Source: Anthopleura xanthogrammica (Eukaryota; Cnidaria; Anthozoa; Actiniaria; Actiniidae). Taken from it: 64,000 nt of DNA. Positions 60,001 to 64,000 of the stretch are shown here, piece after piece. The stretch spans positions 126,501-190,500 of the forward strand of contig OZ025217.1 in NCBI GenBank assembly GCA_964019055.1, in the 5' to 3' direction. Each line of letters starts with the position of its first letter. Positions within the stretch are counted from its first letter, which is position 1. Made by a program: the position numbers and the translations under genes. The notes under the pieces were generated by a model, which saw nothing but the letters and a program-made list of their open reading frames with translations, ran no database searches and was not told the origin of the DNA.

Positions 60001-63000
60001 GAAAAAAGGTGGCGACAAACGAACCTTATGTTGGCGTCTTTGCCAACAAGACCAAATGATGACACTTCTGACACCATCAATCGTGCCTGGCCATCCAGAC
60101 TCACACTCATCCCCAGGCTGCGATACTTTTTATCAAACTCGATAACAAACGGTCTGGACTCGTGCCTCCTTCCAATAAGTGGACGCACAAATTGATTATT
60201 TCCTGCAATCTTTAGCTCTGTCATTTCCATGGCAACAACAGGGCTTTCACCTTTGCTTGTCGTATCCATAGCAACAGAAACTGGTTTCGATTGTATGTTG
60301 TTGATGTCAGGAAGAGTCTCAGTAAAGTCTGTGCTGTCATCGTTACTTGTATCATCCTGCCCTGTTTGTGAATCAGATACAACCATCCAAGATTCTTCTT
60401 TATCAGGCTTAGAAAAGCTAGAATGTAAAAGATGTTCTTTAGCTCTTCCTTCTGTAAACGAAGGTAGACTCGGTTGTGGTACAAGAAGAGGTTCTTTTTC
60501 TGGTTCTTTTTCTGGTTCTTCCTCATCAGAAACAGGAACCGACTCGTAGCGGGTCTGTTGTGATGCGCGGAGTGGAGGCAGGTCCGGTGAAGGTGGCATT
60601 TGTTCCTCTTTATCAGAATGCGCATGGTCAGCATTAGATGTTTTGTTTTCTATTAATTGTTCACTGGCATTCTTCGCTTTTTGATGATGTTTTCCCTCAC
60701 GCGGTGGTTTGGGAGGAGGTACCAGGCGTGGGGTATGTACCTGGACAATAGACACGTTAGAGTCTTCGGTTTTATTCTCCTTTTGTTCTTCTCTCAACAC
60801 AACAATTGTCGCTTGTTCGGTGGGTTTCTTCAAGATATGCAAAGCAGTTGAATGAGAGACATTGGCAAGATTCTCTGCATTGAGTGATACCAGCCTGTCG
60901 CCAGGCAACAGTTGACCATCTGATTCACACACGCTACCAGGCAGAACACGACGAATCTAGAAAAGAAGATACAAGATAAATAAAGGCATTAGACTAGTCA
61001 ATTACACGATCCTACAATTATGATGTGCTACAAGTCTTACCTCGAAATATCCTTTCATGTTTCCCGCGTGGCTTGGTACGAGTGACAAACCAAGAGAAGC
61101 TGTGTTCGGTTTCTCTATTACCATGGTAACCTTCCTAAAACCCTCCGGTATCTCTAGTTCACCTTCAACAGTGTTCCCACCATTTCTTTTCTTGTTTTCT
61201 GGTGTGTTGAGTTTCTGGTGTTCTTCCGCCGCAGCAAGTTCATCCCTTGTTTTGGCTCTCTTGACCTTCAGAACAGTCGTCACGGGTAAGTCTCTGAAAA
61301 TCTTGATGACGTCCTCTTGGTCCATTCCATTCAGGTATGTGCCGTTGACTTCAAGGACCTCATCACCTGGCAACACCATAACATCTCAATAAACATGCTG
61401 GTACAAAAACATCCCCTCCCCTCCCCTCCCCCAGGAAAACACACTGATATCTCTACTACTAAGCAAATCCCATTTCGTAACGAGTTCTACATCTCAGATA
61501 CATAAATATTGTCCCTATCAATCTCATAATCCCAACAAGAATGTTTTCCCTACCTGGTCTGAGCCCGCCACTAGTACTTTGCGCTAAGTCAGCGGATTTT
61601 TCTTTCGCGACACTTTTAATGAACACGCCTTCGACAACAGTGCTACCACGTGACTTATCAATAGTCACCCCCATTCCTAGCTCTCCTGTAAGGAAAACGA
61701 ACAGTGTTTAATACCAACAAATATGCCGGGATGGTTTACCTGTGTATTCCGAGTGACGAGGTTACTAAGTCAGAAAAGCGGGAATTTTAAACCAAACGTG
61801 TTTGTTCGGTCTACAAGCTGAGTCAGTCAGTTAGAGGAAGATAACGGGACTTGAGGATCTACTTCCTGAGGTAAACAGTGTAAAAATACGCAAAACCAAG
61901 TAACTTATTCTCCAACATGAAGTGGAAATCAAAATTTGCTCGACAAAAGAGACTTCTTTCTTTACAATGGTTCGTCAACAGGTTAGTGGTACTTTTGCAG
62001 TAGATTTTAGTATGCACGAATCTCCGCGGCACTAACTGAGGCATGCAGCCGAGCTGTTATCCTCTAGAATGATATCATTGATTACCTGATTTTAATTTCT
62101 TGAGTATTACCATCTCTACTTGCTTGTTGTTTTTTCCTAAACAAATGTTTTCCAAGAGGTTCAAATCAGATCAGCTATCATTCTAAAATGTGATCATGGT
62201 CAACATGACAAATATGTGTACCAACCTGACAGAGATGCTACATATCCCTCTGGATGAACTGCACTGGTAGATCCCTGGGGAAAATACAGAGATATCAAGT
62301 AAACAACTCTAGAACTATACCTTATTTATTTCCCCACCCTACCCCCCTCTGTTAGTGCCTTCTCACTCCCCTTCCCTGTTTTGCGAGTCAACAAACCTTG
62401 TCTTTTCTTTTCTCAATGGCTGATCTGAACGGCAGAAGAGGTTCATTCGATGAGGAGAAACATGTATCTTCGTCTATCGATAAATACATAAAACGAATGA
62501 GTCACTAAGCTTCTCCACAGGGAACCCATCATGTTTTTCACTTACCAAACGATTCATGTTGTGACAACCTATTGTTATCCATTGTACCAGTATTGACCCC
62601 ACCCCCCATGGGTTTATTGGCTAACTTCTTATCCAGTAAGGTTCTTTCATTGGTCAGTTTGTCAAGAGCATGATTAACATTAGTCGGTAGTTCCTCTGTT
62701 CCTTGTGGATCGTTCTTTTGGATTTTAAGCGTTACTTTCCCGTGGGGGAGGGTGTTGAGTAGTTGATAAGCCTCCTCGATGCTCGCAGTGGACAAGTCGT
62801 GGTCGTTGACTTGTAGAAGTTGATCACCTTTTCTGAAAAAATGGAATTAGTAGCCGATGGTGTTCAGTAGGATATTTGACTTGCGTGTGCAAAAATACAA
62901 CATTCGACAAATATATGAAACGATCGAATAGCACGACTAACACGCGACTAGCATACGACTGGCACACGACTACCACACGACTACCACTGATAGCGAACGA

Positions 63001-63296
63001 CTGACACACGACTTCTACACGACTAGCAAACGACTACCACTGATAGCGAACTACTGACACACGACCACCACACGACTGACACACGACTAACAAACGACTG
63101 CGACTGACAGATATCTAGGGTAATACTAGCACAAAGTTATCTAGTCAGCATATGATGGAAAAGTAAACTTACTTGAGCCTGCTATCTCTTGCAGCGGTTG
63201 ATTCCTCAACAAGATACTGTACAAATAACCCTTGCCTGTTTGATTGTGTTGGAGGAGGTGTAGAACCCAGGCCCACTCCTAAACTGATATTAGGCT
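54096..63296 (-). CDS. Large multi-PDZ scaffold, PDZD2/IL-16-like, 5' end missing
   Basis: Ten exons on -: 63296-63173, 62832-62546, 62473-62397, 62274-62226, 61685-61554, 61366-61041, 60956-60025, 59944-56050, 55859-55128 and 54830-54096. Phases agree and give 2428 codons before the stop; the first exon begins in mid-codon, so earlier exons exist. Seven PDZ domains are seen: four before the giant exon (for example KKGDQLLQVNDHDL, RPGDEVLEVNGTYL, PGDRLVSLNAENL, VGDILLSVNNIQL) and three after (VGDQLLQVNDECL, KGDKILTINGKGV, SGDEIVDVNGHSM). The last, with ASGLGFSLGGG, resembles the C-terminal PDZ of PDZD2/IL-16. The 3.9-kb exon encodes a proline- and Ser-rich acidic region with polyproline runs, four PPxxF motifs and one FPPPP. 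It is likely a membrane-associated scaffold. Orthology to PDZD2 is probable, not certain. Confidence 0.85.
58873..59160 (-). other. Cluster of four PPxxF (Homer EVH1 ligand) motifs in the multi-PDZ protein
   Basis: PPPLF (59146-59160), PPSVF (59068-59082), PPIIF (58972-58986) and PPSLF (58873-58887), spaced 26, 32 and 33 residues. Acidic residues follow each (GDDD, NDD, SDD, DFEDD). PPxxF is the consensus bound by Homer EVH1. An FPPPP sequence, the Ena/VASP EVH1 class, is at 59323-59337. Confidence 0.7.
62935..63110. repeat. ACACACGACT minisatellite in the multi-PDZ gene
   Basis: About 16 imperfect units of 10-11 bp (CACACGACTAC and variants), with a longer period of about 55 bp marked by ACTACCACTGATAGCGAA at about 62980 and 63033. 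It lies in the intron between the first two exons seen. Confidence 0.85.
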
Positions 63297-64000
63297 CTGG
63301 AAAATAAACCAGACCAAGGGTCCATTCATTACTTTGATGTCTTGGTCATTGTCAAGTGATTTGCTTTACAGTGATCTATTATTATTATTATTATTATATG
63401 CTATTATTCATTATTGATTAATACTGCAGCATCAAGCAGAGAGATATGGACAAGTTCAGTTGTGCAGGAGTTTTGTTTTTGGATTTTGATCTCAGTTGCC
63501 AAGTCAAGGACAAATCACTTTTGAAAAAGTGAAAAACAATTCTTTTCGCCAGCAAATGTATTTAAAATTTTCGATACAAATATATGGAATGAGGAGAAAA
63601 TCTTTTACAAAAAAATCTTAATGAAACAAATATGTAGGCTGGACGGAAAATAATCGTTAACAGATTCAGTATATCAAACCCGTCCTTAGATTAATTCCAA
63701 CATTTATACCCAAATATATTAACGAAGAAGACGACTTGAAGAACCGATGGTCAGTTCAGGGACTTAACGTAATACAATACCAGAAAAAATTGGATCAGTG
63801 CGGCAGTTAAATGTTTCTGAGAGTTCTTTCTTCAAAACAAGATGAAATAATAGGAATGTTGAAAACCAGCCACAAAGAGTTGGTCAAGTTTACATTGTTA
63901 GTGGACAATCGAAGCATGCCATGCAGCAGCTGGGTTACGCTTATCGTATATATCCATCCATGAACAACTACAATCTATCCTCTGCCGGGTATGGAATCAA
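63297..64000. other. Right end of window, no exon recognised
   Basis: Probably intron or upstream sequence of the multi-PDZ gene, because its first visible exon starts in mid-codon. An (ATT)n tract lies at about 63379-63400. No PDZ-like or other coding exon could be supported here. Confidence 0.4.

Noticed and set aside
63700..64000. Short open stretches at the right edge
   Set aside because: Neither strand gave a recognisable domain or a phase-compatible exon for the multi-PDZ gene.

Overview
This is an animal (metazoan) nuclear genome window. The genes are intron-rich, with canonical GT/AG introns, AT-rich introns, dispersed foldback MITEs, tRNA-derived SINE-like copies and intronic minisatellites. 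Nothing is prokaryotic. The intron-rich, vertebrate-like gene structures, the presence of laforin and the SINE tail sequence fit a non-bilaterian animal, most likely a cnidarian (anthozoan). That is an inference, because no database search was possible.

Layout, left to right. (1) 1525-12373 (+): betaine-homocysteine S-methyltransferase, nine exons, 406 aa. Intron 2 holds a complete, apparently undamaged PIF/Harbinger DNA transposon (1866-6584) with 120-bp identical terminal repeats, a DDE transposase and a Myb/MADF-like accessory gene. (2) 13980-14933 (+): an intronless laforin (CBM20 plus dual-specificity phosphatase). (3) 14934-17651: foldback elements, no gene seen. (4) 17652-28306 (-): cytosolic carboxypeptidase of the CCP1/AGTPBP1 type, 25 coding exons, 1102 aa, with several tandem arrays in its introns. 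(5) 29223-31239 (-): NUDT17-type Nudix hydrolase, six exons. (6) 31485-41243 (+): CLC-6/7-type Cl-/H+ exchanger, 24 exons, 827 aa. One intron carries a 2.4-kb, 16-bp minisatellite that keeps all three forward frames open. (7) 42579-49735 (-): Homer-type scaffold (EVH1 plus coiled coil), 11 exons. (8) 49819-51337 (+): GOLPH3, three exons. (9) 54096-63296 (-, 5' end not found): a large multi-PDZ scaffold related to PDZD2/IL-16, with at least seven PDZ domains and a 3.9-kb proline-rich exon.

Gene models were assembled by joining exons at GT/AG sites with matched phase. Every complete multi-exon model gives an uninterrupted reading frame whose length is a multiple of three, and catalytic residues fall at family spacing. 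Two gene pairs are head to head over very short gaps: NUDT17/CLC (245 bp between start codons) and Homer/GOLPH3 (83 bp).

The most interesting functional link is between neighbours. The multi-PDZ scaffold contains four PPxxF motifs, the ligand class recognised by Homer EVH1 domains, within about 95 residues, and a Homer gene lies only a few kb away. Other points of note are the intact transposon, the binary-variant 16-bp array with a 944-bp higher-order repeat, and a triplicated exon end with its splice donor in the carboxypeptidase gene. No obviously new multi-gene system was found.
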